This document shows, piece after piece, positions 28,576-37,930 of a DNA stretch of 64,000 bases; the first letter of the stretch is position 1, and each line of letters begins with the position of its first letter. The notes below the pieces were generated by a model. That model was not told the DNA's origin, did not search any database, and saw only the letters and a list, made by a program, of their open reading frames with translations. A program made the translations under genes and the position numbers. This stretch comes from Bacteroidota bacterium (GTDB lineage Bacteria; Bacteroidota; Bacteroidia; Flavobacteriales; Flavobacteriaceae): assembly GCA_022562895.1 (NCBI GenBank), contig JADFOK010000007.1, forward strand, positions 30,596 through 94,595, given 5' to 3'.

Positions 28576-29886
28576 ATGAGATTGAGAAAGAGCAGTATTA
28601 TAGATTTTTTTAAAAGTTCTATCGTAAATAAAAGTATTAAAGTTCTATTTATTAGAATTTTGGGAGTACTATTATTTTTTGGGGTTACGATATTTCTCAC
28701 TAATTATTTTGATCCGGAATTAGTTGGCAAATATGACTTTAGCAGGTCATTGCTAATTTTTCTGGGTGCAATCTCTGTTTTTGGCATGCATCAATCCATA
28801 ATTTACTATTCTGGGTATTTGGCATCGATCAATAATCGAGGATATTTAAAAAGGATTTATTATAAGATGATATTCATCGTTTTTGTTATTTCCGGATTAC
28901 TATATTTTATCAGCCAATTACTAAGAATAGAATTCATTGGTGAATACTTAAATTTATCACTTACAAATACAGCAATTAAAACTATTCTGGCATTATTTTT
29001 TTATGCTTTAACCATGTTAAATATTGATGTTTTCAGGGCTATAAATAAAATTTATTTATCCGAGTTTTATCGAAATATTTTTAGATATATTATCTTTTTT
29101 ATAGGGGTTGTAATTATATTCTACACAGATAATTTAACCCGGCTGGTAGATGTATTTTTATTAAATTTTGTTTTTCTTGCTTTATGTTCCAGTATTATAT
29201 TGTTATATCTTTTTTCGAAAACAGACTATAAACCTAACACCGTTAAAATAACATATAAAGACATTATCAAAAAATCTGCTCCTATGGCAGTTACCGCTAC
29301 TTCTTTTTTTCTTATGCAGAGTTTGGATATTTTAATGCTAACAAAATTTACAAATTATGAAACGGTTGCGTTCTACGCGTCTGCAGTAAAATTAACAATG
29401 ATTATTTCAATAGTTTTGGCATCTGTTAATATAGTTATGGGTCCTCAAATAGCTGAGTTTTTCGCATCTGGTAAAATGAACAAACTAAAGGAGAATATTA
29501 AAAACGGCACTAGATTGATATTTTTTATAACATTTCCTTTGATTCTGGTTTTAGCTCTTTTATCTTCTTTTGCTTTAGGCATATTTGGTGAAGAATATAA
29601 GGCCGCCAAATTTGCATTACTAATATTATTAATAGGACAATTAATTAATACATTGTGTGGATCAGTTGGAATTTATTTAAATATGACAGGTAAACAAAAT
29701 ATATTTCAAATTATATTAATTTCTGCATTATTTTTAAATGTAATTTTGAATTTTATCCTAATTCCAAAAATTGGAATGATCGGAGCTGCAATAGCAACTT
29801 CAACTAGTATGATATTGTGGAATATTATAGCGGTGATTTATGTTTACAAAAAAGATCGAATAAAAATTTTTTTAACTATTAGATGA
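28576..29886 (+). CDS. Wzx-type polysaccharide flippase
   Basis: A 436-residue protein with about twelve hydrophobic segments, of the MOP/oligosaccharidyl-lipid flippase superfamily. The N-terminal helix region ends with ITNYFDPELVGKYDFSRS, and the segment KSAPMAVTATSFFLMQSLDILMLTKF is typical of the seventh-eighth helix region. It would move lipid-linked repeat units across the inner membrane. It is the only intact flippase in the locus. A 93-base spacer precedes it, and its stop overlaps the sulfotransferase start by four bases. Confidence 0.87.
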   Translation: MRLRKSSIIDFFKSSIVNKSIKVLFIRILGVLLFFGVTIFLTNYFDPELVGKYDFSRSLLIFLGAISVFGMHQSIIYYSGYLASINNRGYLKRIYYKMIFIVFVISGLLYFISQLLRIEFIGEYLNLSLTNTAIKTILALFFYALTMLNIDVFRAINKIYLSEFYRNIFRYIIFFIGVVIIFYTDNLTRLVDVFLLNFVFLALCSSIILLYLFSKTDYKPNTVKITYKDIIKKSAPMAVTATSFFLMQSLDILMLTKFTNYETVAFYASAVKLTMIISIVLASVNIVMGPQIAEFFASGKMNKLKENIKNGTRLIFFITFPLILVLALLSSFALGIFGEEYKAAKFALLILLIGQLINTLCGSVGIYLNMTGKQNIFQIILISALFLNVILNFILIPKIGMIGAAIATSTSMILWNIIAVIYVYKKDRIKIFLTIR

Positions 29887-30791
29887 AAGCGTTTCAAGTA
29901 GATTTTTTTGTAGTTGGAGCCGCTCGTTGTGGAACGACATCTTTGTACAATTATTTAAATCAACATCCTCAAATATATTTACCAAACATTAAAGAACTCA
30001 ATTATTTTTCAAATGTTGAGTCAAAAGACTATTCGGTATATAAGAAGCCTAATAAAAATGAACACTATCATACGAAAATAATTAAATCGTATGATATCTA
30101 TAAAGGGTTGTTTGAAAGTGCTAATGATAACCAAGTGAAGGGAGATATAAGCCCTTCCTATTTTTGGGATATACAAACGGCACAAAGAATTTTTGAACAC
30201 AATCCAAATGCTAAGATTATTATTTCACTTAGAAACCCTGTTTATAGAGCTTTTAGTCATTATGTAATGAATTTTGGAATTGGTCATGAAAAGCACAATA
30301 GCTTTGATGAGGCCCTAAAAGCAAAACGGAAGCCTATATGGGGTGGCGGTAATCTTTATTTAGAATTAAGTTCCTATTATGACCCAGTAATATCATATTA
30401 TAAATTATTTAAAAAGGAGAATATTCATCTTCTTATTTTTGAAGATTGGACAGAAAATAAAGACAACACCTTGTTTGAAATTTTCGATTTTCTTGATGTG
30501 AATGATCAGTTTATGGTAAACCATTCAGTAAAACACAATGAGAAAGTAGCTTATAAGAATATAAAAACATTGAATTTGTTAAGAACCCGATTTATTAAAA
30601 GTTTCTTGGAATTATTTGTTTCTACAAGAACAAAAGATCATTTAAAGGGAAAACTCTTTAATAAAAATGATTTTAACATAAAATTAGATCCGGACCTGAA
30701 AATTAAATTAAAGGAATATTTTAAGAATGATGTTCAGCAACTTCAGGAATTTTTGGGAATTTCATTAATGCGTAAATGGGATCTGGAATAA
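29883..30791 (+). CDS. Sulfotransferase family protein (type 1)
   Basis: A 302-residue cytosolic enzyme with the 5'-phosphosulfate loop GAARCGTTSLYNYL (residues 12-25) and the 3'-phosphate motif SLRNPVYRAFSHY (115-127). It would transfer sulfate from PAPS to a sugar hydroxyl. Its start overlaps the flippase stop, so it belongs to the polymer locus. It points to a sulfated repeat unit, which suits marine bacteria, although that is inference. A second unrelated-looking sulfotransferase follows. Confidence 0.87.
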   Translation: MKAFQVDFFVVGAARCGTTSLYNYLNQHPQIYLPNIKELNYFSNVESKDYSVYKKPNKNEHYHTKIIKSYDIYKGLFESANDNQVKGDISPSYFWDIQTAQRIFEHNPNAKIIISLRNPVYRAFSHYVMNFGIGHEKHNSFDEALKAKRKPIWGGGNLYLELSSYYDPVISYYKLFKKENIHLLIFEDWTENKDNTLFEIFDFLDVNDQFMVNHSVKHNEKVAYKNIKTLNLLRTRFIKSFLELFVSTRTKDHLKGKLFNKNDFNIKLDPDLKIKLKEYFKNDVQQLQEFLGISLMRKWDLE

Positions 30792-30828
30792 TGAATTTGT
30801 TCAAGGAATATGGATATAATTATTGTAA

Positions 30829-31521
30829 ATGATAAGCAATAAACATAAAGCTATATTTGTACACATACCTAAAGTAGCCGGACAAAGCATTGAAACAATG
30901 TTTTTAAAAGAGTTAGGCTTAGACTGGAATAAAAGAGCAGGTTTATTACTCAGGAAAAAAAAGGCATTTGAGAAAGGACCACTTCGGCTTGCTCACCTTA
31001 GGGCTAGAGACTACGTTGATTATGGATATATAGATGAAGATTCTTTTAATGATTATTACAAATTTTCTTTTGTAAGAAATCCGTATAAAAGAGTATTCTC
31101 TTTTTATAATTTTTTAGGATATTCTAAAATTATAAGCATTAATACGTTCATTATGAAAGTACTCCCCTTAAAAGTAGAGAAAGGAGATTTTTTTTTAATG
31201 TCTCAATACGATTATTTATTTAATTCTGAAGGTGATTTGATGGTAGATTATGTTGGAAAATTTGAAAACATCAATATTGATATCACTGAAGTTATTAAAT
31301 TTACCGGGTTAAAAAATTCAATGTTACCTCATGTTAACAAATCAAAAGGAGAATGGAAACGAGCTTTAAGCCAACTTATTAAATCCCCTTATCTGTTAAG
31401 GTATATTGGGTTTAAAAAAGATTCGAATAACAACTTTGAAAAAGTATTTACCCAGGATCTGAAAAACCAAGTATATAATATTTATCAAAAGGATTTTCAT
31501 TATTTTAACTATGAAAGATAA
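30829..31521 (+). CDS. Sulfotransferase family protein (HNK1/type 2)
   Basis: A 230-residue enzyme of the sulfotransfer_2 group. The N-terminal 5'-phosphosulfate motif is FVHIPKVAGQSIE (10-22), and the 3' motif is SFVRNPYKRVFSFY (80-93). These differ from those of the preceding sulfotransferase, so the two are different subfamilies and may sulfate different positions. It overlaps the next glycosyltransferase by 11 bases. Confidence 0.85.
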   Translation: MISNKHKAIFVHIPKVAGQSIETMFLKELGLDWNKRAGLLLRKKKAFEKGPLRLAHLRARDYVDYGYIDEDSFNDYYKFSFVRNPYKRVFSFYNFLGYSKIISINTFIMKVLPLKVEKGDFFLMSQYDYLFNSEGDLMVDYVGKFENINIDITEVIKFTGLKNSMLPHVNKSKGEWKRALSQLIKSPYLLRYIGFKKDSNNNFEKVFTQDLKNQVYNIYQKDFHYFNYER

Positions 31522-32689
31522 AAAAAACATTGTTTTTGTAAGCATTTCAAATGATTTGTATGGATCATCAAAAGTTTTGCTTTCATTAGTTTTAAAGATG
31601 AAGAAAGAATCTTCAGACTTTTACCCTATTGTATGTTTACCAATAGAAGAAGGACCTTTAAAAGAGGTTTTAATGGAAAATGATATTAAAATAATTGAAA
31701 TGCCCATTGTAAAACTTACAAGATCTATGTTGAGATTTTTTAAAATATTTAGTATACTGAAAGAATATTTTAAAGCTAAGAAGATTTTTAAAAGAGAGAC
31801 GTTAGGTAAAGAAATAGCCTGTATACATTCCAATACATTAGCGACTCTTTTTGGTTCATTTTTTTGTGTTTTTAACAAACCAAAACATATTATTCATGTA
31901 CATGAGATTATGGACAGACCTTGGTTTGTAAAATATTTTTTTGCGACAATAATGTTGCTTTTTTCAAATAAAATAGTTTATAATTCATTTGCAACTGAGA
32001 AGTTTTTTAACAAAACCTGCCCCTTGTTAAAAAAAAAATCAATAACCATACTTAATGGAGTTGATAGAGATTCAAATTCACTTTCAAAAAAGGAACGTCG
32101 GGAATTAAGATTAGAAATTTTTAAAGCGAATGAAGAAAACTTTTTGATAGGTTTGGTAGGTAGATTTAATAGATTAAAGGGACACAATCTATTATTAGAA
32201 TCATTTAAAGACCTGTCATTAAAATTTTCAAACATAAAATTATGTTTTGTAGGTTCCTCACCTAAGAATCAAGATTTTTATTATTTCTCTATTATAAATA
32301 GGATTGAAGAACTTCAACTTAAAAACAAAGTAGAAATAATAGATTTTCAAAAAAACATTTATCCCATATTAGACGCTCTAGATGTTATTATTGTTCCTTC
32401 CACCGAACCAGAATCATTTGGAATTATAGCAGTAGAGGCCATGCTTTCTCACAGAGCCGTGATAGCTTCAGAAATTGGCGGAATACCTAATTTTATCACC
32501 CATAATGAAACGGGAATATTATTTGAACCAAATAATAAGGAACAATTAAATAAAGCTTTAGAAAGAGTTATTACTAATTCCAATCTCAAAGAAGAATTAG
32601 AAGAGAATGCATATAAAAAATGTATTTATTCACTATCTACCGATATGATGTTTAGTAAATTTACGTCAGTTTATAATTCAATTACATAA
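31511..32689 (+). CDS. Glycosyltransferase family 4
   Basis: A 392-residue GT-B fold enzyme. The N-terminal domain opens NIVFVSISNDLYGSSKVLL. The C-terminal nucleotide-sugar domain has GLVGRFNRLKGHNLLLESF (about 213-231) and the E-x7-E signature in PESFGIIAVEAMLSHRAVIAS (about 300-320), followed by EIGGIPNFI. It probably adds one sugar of the repeat unit. It follows the second sulfotransferase with overlap, and its stop directly abuts the next start. Confidence 0.9.
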   Translation: MKDKKNIVFVSISNDLYGSSKVLLSLVLKMKKESSDFYPIVCLPIEEGPLKEVLMENDIKIIEMPIVKLTRSMLRFFKIFSILKEYFKAKKIFKRETLGKEIACIHSNTLATLFGSFFCVFNKPKHIIHVHEIMDRPWFVKYFFATIMLLFSNKIVYNSFATEKFFNKTCPLLKKKSITILNGVDRDSNSLSKKERRELRLEIFKANEENFLIGLVGRFNRLKGHNLLLESFKDLSLKFSNIKLCFVGSSPKNQDFYYFSIINRIEELQLKNKVEIIDFQKNIYPILDALDVIIVPSTEPESFGIIAVEAMLSHRAVIASEIGGIPNFITHNETGILFEPNNKEQLNKALERVITNSNLKEELEENAYKKCIYSLSTDMMFSKFTSVYNSIT

Positions 32690-33949
32690 ATGAGTCAAAC
32701 GACATATAAAGCGTTTTTGGTAATATTGGTGATTTCATTATCCATGGCTGAGGTTGAATTATCATTTGTATGTTCTGTGTTAATAGCAATATTATGTTTT
32801 AAAAATAAATTTTCTAAAAGTCTTGCCGTAGTTGTTTGCTTACTGTTTGTATTGGTATTAATAGGGTGTTTTAATATTTTTTATTATCAAGGCCTCTTTT
32901 ACGATTATTTGAGAGACTTAATTTATTATTTAAGACCCATTACGGTATTAATTGCGGCTTATTTAATTGTAATAAATATAAAAGACAAAAAATCGTTCTT
33001 TAACATATTAGTCATTATGGGTTTTGTATTCGCAACGCTGCATCTATTAAGAATTTCGGTTCATTTAGGGGACTTTAGTTTTGATACAACTTATATAAGA
33101 AACGAATATGGAAGATATAATCATGTAGAATTAATTGCTTTAGTTATTCTTTTTTGTATCAAGGATATAGGAGTAAAAAAAAGCAGGTTTAAGATATTTT
33201 ATAAGTTCTTTCTTTTTTGTCTAATATTTTCTTTTATCCTTTATTTTTCTAGAACAATGCTCCTTGTTTTAGTTTTAATGGTATTAGGATATAGAGGATA
33301 TTTAAAGTTAAATCAAAAAGGAGTGGTTGCTTTGTTCTTGGGACTAATATTTGTTTCAGGATTTGTACTATTTCTTAACCAATATGAGCCTTCTGGAAAG
33401 ACAAGTGGAATAGGGACATTTTTATTAAAAATGAAAAACTCTTACAATGAGGTTTTTCAAACAATAGACCCTTATAAAATAGATAAGGACAAAAGAAGTC
33501 TTTGGAAACAATGGAGAGCGTATGAGGCCAAAATAGCTATTATTGAAATAGAAAAAAACAATGCCTGGCTATTTGGTAAAAATTTTGGTTCTAAAATAGA
33601 CCTTGGCTTCGAGGTATTTCTTCAAAAGAAATGGGTGCAATATATCCCCCTTATTCATAACGGCTTTGTTTACGTTTTACTAAAAACAGGGATTTTAGGA
33701 TTAATATTTTATTTTATTTATATTTTATATTTATATTTTTATTATTATACAAAGAATAAAAAAGAAGAAAAGAATATATATAATAAAATGCTTGTTGCTT
33801 GTGGGTTTTACATAATCGTTTCTAGTATTGTAATTACCGGAATTTTTAAACCATATGATATGTCGAGCTTATTAGTTGGGGGTCTTTTTGCACTAAATCA
33901 TCGAATTGATATTGAGAATAGGAATAATAGGAACAAGGGGAATACCTAA
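32690..33949 (+). CDS. O-antigen polymerase/ligase-like membrane protein (first)
   Basis: A 419-residue protein with about eleven hydrophobic segments and one large loop (about 245-320) before the last helices. That is the topology of Wzy/WaaL proteins. The loop has KRSLWKQWRAYEAK and a terminal HNGFVYVLLKTGILGLIF motif, in which the histidine is characteristic. It abuts the preceding GT gene and overlaps the following GT by 44 bases. Which of the three such proteins is the polymerase and which the ligase cannot be read from sequence. Confidence 0.75.
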   Translation: MSQTTYKAFLVILVISLSMAEVELSFVCSVLIAILCFKNKFSKSLAVVVCLLFVLVLIGCFNIFYYQGLFYDYLRDLIYYLRPITVLIAAYLIVINIKDKKSFFNILVIMGFVFATLHLLRISVHLGDFSFDTTYIRNEYGRYNHVELIALVILFCIKDIGVKKSRFKIFYKFFLFCLIFSFILYFSRTMLLVLVLMVLGYRGYLKLNQKGVVALFLGLIFVSGFVLFLNQYEPSGKTSGIGTFLLKMKNSYNEVFQTIDPYKIDKDKRSLWKQWRAYEAKIAIIEIEKNNAWLFGKNFGSKIDLGFEVFLQKKWVQYIPLIHNGFVYVLLKTGILGLIFYFIYILYLYFYYYTKNKKEEKNIYNKMLVACGFYIIVSSIVITGIFKPYDMSSLLVGGLFALNHRIDIENRNNRNKGNT

Positions 33950-35009
33950 TTACCACGGAGGATTTGAACAATTTGCAGAGTTCTTTGCCTCTTTTTTAGC
34001 AGAAAAGAAGCATGATGTCTATGTTTATTCTTCCTGCTCCCATCCCTATAAGGAAAATACTTTTAACGGTGTTAATATCATACATTGTAAAGATCCAGAA
34101 GAAAAAATAGGAACTATTGGACAATTTATCTATGATTTGAATTGCATACTAGATGCACGTAAAAGAAACTTTGACATAATATTGCAACTAGGCTACACCA
34201 GCAACTCTATCTGGAGAAGACTACTTCCTAAAAACTCCATTATAATTACTAATATGGATGGTTTAGAATGGAAAAGAGCGAAATATAATAAGGGGGTAAG
34301 ACTTTTTTTAAAATATGCTGAGTCGTTGGCAATTAAAGGCAGTGATTATTTAATCTCTGACTCTATTGGAATTAAAAATTATTTAAAAAATGAATATAAC
34401 GTGGATTCAAAATACATACCCTATGGAGCTGAGAAGTTTGAATCACCAAACATAAAAAGATTGGATAAGTTCGGTATTGATGCTTTTCAATTCAATTTGC
34501 TGATTGCTCGAATGGAACCCGAAAATAATATAGAAATTATTCTAGACGGGGCTACAAAATCTAAAAATAAAACGACATTTCTAATTATTGGAAAATATAA
34601 TAATTCTTTTGGAAAATATTTAAAGAAGAAATATAAGAATCAAAAACACATTAAATTTTTAGGAGGGATATATGATTTGGAGGATCTTAATAACCTAAGA
34701 TATTATTCGAAGCTTTATTTTCACGGGCATAGTGTGGGTGGAACAAACCCCTCATTGCTTGAAGCAATGGCAAGTAACTCATTGGTTATTGCACACCAAA
34801 ATGATTTTAATTACACGATTCTTGGTAAGGATGCTTTTTATTTTTCCGGAGTTGATGAAGTGACAAAATATATGGACACCTTGTTACAAAAAAATAATTA
34901 TTCAATTATTCTTGAAAATAATTTAATTAAAATTGAACAATTATTCTCTTGGCCAAAAGTTAATAATTCATATCTAAGTTTTTTTAAAGAAGTGTATGAA
35001 AAAAATTAA
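33906..35009 (+). CDS. DUF1972 rhamnosyltransferase-like glycosyltransferase
   Basis: A 367-residue GT-B enzyme. The N-terminus RIGIIGTRGIPNYHGGFEQF is the DUF1972 signature of WchF/Cps2T-type enzymes that add rhamnose, which agrees with rfbBACD upstream. A NMDGLEWKRAKYNK block (about 115-128) and C-terminal HGHSVGGTNPSLLEAM (about 275-290) follow. The start is a TTG (33906, or 33912) inside the preceding gene. It overlaps the next gene by 14 bases. Confidence 0.87.
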   Translation: MILRIGIIGTRGIPNYHGGFEQFAEFFASFLAEKKHDVYVYSSCSHPYKENTFNGVNIIHCKDPEEKIGTIGQFIYDLNCILDARKRNFDIILQLGYTSNSIWRRLLPKNSIIITNMDGLEWKRAKYNKGVRLFLKYAESLAIKGSDYLISDSIGIKNYLKNEYNVDSKYIPYGAEKFESPNIKRLDKFGIDAFQFNLLIARMEPENNIEIILDGATKSKNKTTFLIIGKYNNSFGKYLKKKYKNQKHIKFLGGIYDLEDLNNLRYYSKLYFHGHSVGGTNPSLLEAMASNSLVIAHQNDFNYTILGKDAFYFSGVDEVTKYMDTLLQKNNYSIILENNLIKIEQLFSWPKVNNSYLSFFKEVYEKN

Positions 35010-36222
35010 AATATTTTTACTTTCAGAAAAAACATATAGTTTTCTAATCTCTGCTTTTTTAATTTCCTTACCACTACTATATGCTTACAGTACTACTTTG
35101 TTAATTGTCTTGTTAACAGTTTCATTATTTTCTTCGTTTTATCATAAAATTGAGTTTAAAAAAGAATATCTCATTCCCTTTTCTTTTTATTTATTAATTG
35201 TAATTTCTTTATTCTGGACTATTGATTTTAGTAAATCATTAAGAGGGCTGGAACGAGAATTATCATTTTTGTTAGTCCCAATAATATTCATATTAATGCC
35301 CTCTATTTCAAGAAAGGTGCTTTTGCAATCTCTTTATGCATTTGCAGTATCTATGGCAATTCTCGCTATATTTTTTATTGTTAATGCGGTATTTTTATTT
35401 ACTGTAGAAGGAACAATTGAAGTGTTTTTTTACCATAATCTCGTCGCCCCTATGGGACTCAATGCTATCTATATATCCACAATGACGTCCTTAAGTTTAT
35501 TATACTTGATTTTTTATAGTAAAAAAAAACTTTTCAATGGATTAATTATATTGACATTGTCTGCATTCTTGATATTACTTTCTTCCAAGAATCTAATTTT
35601 CATAACGATTATATCAATTATAATAGGGTTGCTAGTATCAAAAAAAATTAATTTAAAACGATTGGCATTTATTATAATTCTTATCCTTGGAATATTTACA
35701 ATTCTGTTTTATAGCCCTTTAAAAAAAAGAATGGATAAAGAATTCACATCAAATGTTAAAGAAGTAATAACAAGTGAAAAATTTAATAGAGTTTATCCTT
35801 GGACTGGTAGTACCATTCGATTATTTCAAGCTAGAATATTCTATGAACTTTTAAAAGAGAATGATATATTCTTCACAGGATTTGGAATAAATGCATCACA
35901 AGAAAAAATTATTCAAAAGCAAAACCAGTATAATCTTTATTGGGGATATAACAACTATAACTTTCATAACCAATATATACAGGCATTTGCCGAGCTAGGC
36001 TTTTTCGGACTGATATTAATCTTGTTATTTTTATCCGTTATTTTTAAAGGGTATCTTAGTAGCAGAGAATTAATGAGCTTGTTCTTTTTTTTAGTGATGA
36101 TGTCGGTTTTTATGACAGAATCGTATTTATGGAGGCAAAGAGGACTACTTCATTTTTTAATTATTTTTAGTATGCTAATTAAAATTCGTCAACCAAGTAT
36201 TTTGACCAACGGGAAAAAATGA
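34996..36222 (+). CDS. O-antigen ligase-like membrane protein (second)
   Basis: A 408-residue protein with about eleven hydrophobic helices and a periplasmic loop near 250-320 (VYPWTGSTIRLFQARIFYELL and then NFHNQYIQAFAELGFFGLIL). The histidine in HNQYIQ is the hallmark of Wzy_C/WaaL proteins. It is a second polymerase/ligase-like gene in the locus. Its stop overlaps the start of a decayed glycosyltransferase by four bases, showing that the remnant was once a coupled member of the operon. Confidence 0.78.
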   Translation: MKKIKIFLLSEKTYSFLISAFLISLPLLYAYSTTLLIVLLTVSLFSSFYHKIEFKKEYLIPFSFYLLIVISLFWTIDFSKSLRGLERELSFLLVPIIFILMPSISRKVLLQSLYAFAVSMAILAIFFIVNAVFLFTVEGTIEVFFYHNLVAPMGLNAIYISTMTSLSLLYLIFYSKKKLFNGLIILTLSAFLILLSSKNLIFITIISIIIGLLVSKKINLKRLAFIIILILGIFTILFYSPLKKRMDKEFTSNVKEVITSEKFNRVYPWTGSTIRLFQARIFYELLKENDIFFTGFGINASQEKIIQKQNQYNLYWGYNNYNFHNQYIQAFAELGFFGLILILLFLSVIFKGYLSSRELMSLFFFLVMMSVFMTESYLWRQRGLLHFLIIFSMLIKIRQPSILTNGKK

Positions 36223-36501
36223 AAATATTAATCGATGCTCATATTTTTGATGGTAAATTTCAAGGTTCCAGAACATACATCAAAGGGATCTACAGTGAAA
36301 TGATTCAAATTAAAAAGATTGGGAATTTTATTTTGTTGGGATAGAAGTTGACGATATCAAGAATGTGTTTGGCATCCCTCCTCTAGAAGCTGCTATATAT
36401 AAAAAAAAGGTCATTTGCTCTTCTTCGACTGCAATGGCTGAATACATTTTTTTAAATATCTTATAGACCCCTATAATCAGAATGAGATTGAAAAATACTA
36501 A
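36219..36501 (+). pseudogene. Decayed glycosyltransferase family 4 gene
   Basis: ATG 36219 overlaps the previous stop (ATGA). Frame one reads MKILIDAHIFDGKFQGSRTY and continues to about KGIYSEMIQIKK, then meets TAG at 36342. A second frame takes over at about 36314 with KDWEFYFVGIEVDDIKNVFG and joins directly to GIPPLEAAIYKKKVICSSST, text normally near the C-terminus, ending at TAG 36464. A third frame then reads YLIDPYNQNEIEKY and stops at 36499. So about 95 residues of a roughly 370-residue GT4 survive with two frameshifts and a large internal deletion. The stretch 36502-36624 holds nothing I can recognise. Confidence 0.75.
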
Positions 36502-36624
36502 TTCTATCAATTACAGAAAACAGTAAGTTTGATTTGCTAATAATAAAAGAAAAAGTTTAGTTCCTCAAAATAATAGGATGTTATACAATTCTTTTTTAAA
36601 TTTAAGAACTAATTCCGAAAACCA

Positions 36625-37878
36625 GTGCGTATACTCCTCGCTTCCATATATCCCTATGCATTTTTACTTTTGTATTTAACAATTCCTTTTGACAATTATA
36701 TAAGGGCATTGCCAAATATTTTATTAGGTGTTTTAGTGGTTGCTTTTCCTATTATAGTAACTAAAAAAGATTTTAAAAAGTTATTGATAAAACCCACCCT
36801 GTTGTTTTTATTGTTTTTTGCCTTCCTTTTTCTTAACTCTTTCATTTCTGGAAGAATGGCAGATGATTTTGTAGTAATAAAAAAAATGCTTATCCCATTA
36901 GGGTTAGTAATTCTATACATTCCCGTACAAGATTTTAAGAAATTAAATAAAGCTATCATTTTTTCATCGTTAGCGGCAATCGTTTTTTCATTAGTAAAAT
37001 TTTTAATATTTGTAAACAGAACGGGAGATTTTAATATTACTTTATTTCAAGAAACCATAGATGTTCTTTTAATAGATCGTTTATATATAGGATTTTTATG
37101 CATACTAAGTATTTTAGTTTCCTACCAGTCTTTAAAAAATAAGTATAACCCTTATAATAGTTACTATCTGACAAATATTATAATTAACATTTTATATGTT
37201 TTTTTAATTATGTCGAAGGTTGCTATAGTTATATTGATAGCGATAGTCTTATTGAGACAGTTTTACGGGAAACAAAAAAAAATAAGAATGTTTATTTCAA
37301 TAGGTCTAATTGTATTAATTGGAGGAATAGGCATCAGTAAATATAAATATCAAATTGAAAAAATAATTGATTTAAAAGAAAACATCGCGGAGATAAATTA
37401 TATTGAAAGTACTATGCCATGGGAATATAGATTCCTTATTTGGAAATGCGCTTATAAAATTTCGCAGAACAGTTCAAATTCTTTTTTTGGAATAGGATTT
37501 AAAAAAACAAATAAACAATTGCTTATTTGTTATGAAAATGAAATAAAGGACCTAAAAACAAAACAAAATTTTATTTCAAAAAAGTTTAATACACACAATC
37601 AATATTTTGACTTTTACTTGAGTGAAGGTATTCTGGGATTGATATTGTTTTTAGGTGTTTTGATTGCTTTATTTATGCAATACCGGAAACAATTTTTCCC
37701 AACTGCCCTGTTAGTTTCCATACTAATATTTGGTCTGACAGAAAATTTCTTTCATCGTCAAATAGGCGCTTATTATTTTGGATTTATATTGGTAATGCTA
37801 TTAATAAATAACACCTTTTTTAAAGATTCTAAAAAGGAATCTATCTTAAATCAAACAAAAGAAAATCTGCATCAATAA
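36625..37878 (+). CDS. O-antigen ligase-like membrane protein (third)
   Basis: A 417-residue protein with about eleven hydrophobic segments. The loop (about 265-330) carries MPWEYRFLIWKCAYKIS, then NTHNQYFDFYLSEGILGLILF, again the Wzy_C/WaaL histidine motif. The start is GTG right after an in-frame TAA; no ATG fits. The region upstream is a decayed gene, so expression may depend on read-through from the operon or an unseen promoter. It is the last gene before a new promoter-like element ahead of ugd. Confidence 0.72.
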   Translation: MRILLASIYPYAFLLLYLTIPFDNYIRALPNILLGVLVVAFPIIVTKKDFKKLLIKPTLLFLLFFAFLFLNSFISGRMADDFVVIKKMLIPLGLVILYIPVQDFKKLNKAIIFSSLAAIVFSLVKFLIFVNRTGDFNITLFQETIDVLLIDRLYIGFLCILSILVSYQSLKNKYNPYNSYYLTNIIINILYVFLIMSKVAIVILIAIVLLRQFYGKQKKIRMFISIGLIVLIGGIGISKYKYQIEKIIDLKENIAEINYIESTMPWEYRFLIWKCAYKISQNSSNSFFGIGFKKTNKQLLICYENEIKDLKTKQNFISKKFNTHNQYFDFYLSEGILGLILFLGVLIALFMQYRKQFFPTALLVSILIFGLTENFFHRQIGAYYFGFILVMLLINNTFFKDSKKESILNQTKENLHQ

Positions 37879-37899
37879 AATTCAACGTAAAGTAAATTG

Positions 37900-37907
37900 T
37901 ATTTTTG
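37900..37907 (+). promoter_or_regulatory. Candidate -7 element for the ugd operon
   Basis: TATTTTTG matches TAnnTTTG; transcription would begin near 37912, about 19 bases before the ugd ATG. No -33 TTTG is seen. Confidence 0.4.
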
Positions 37908-37930
37908 TAGATGTATTGAAAAAATAGTAA

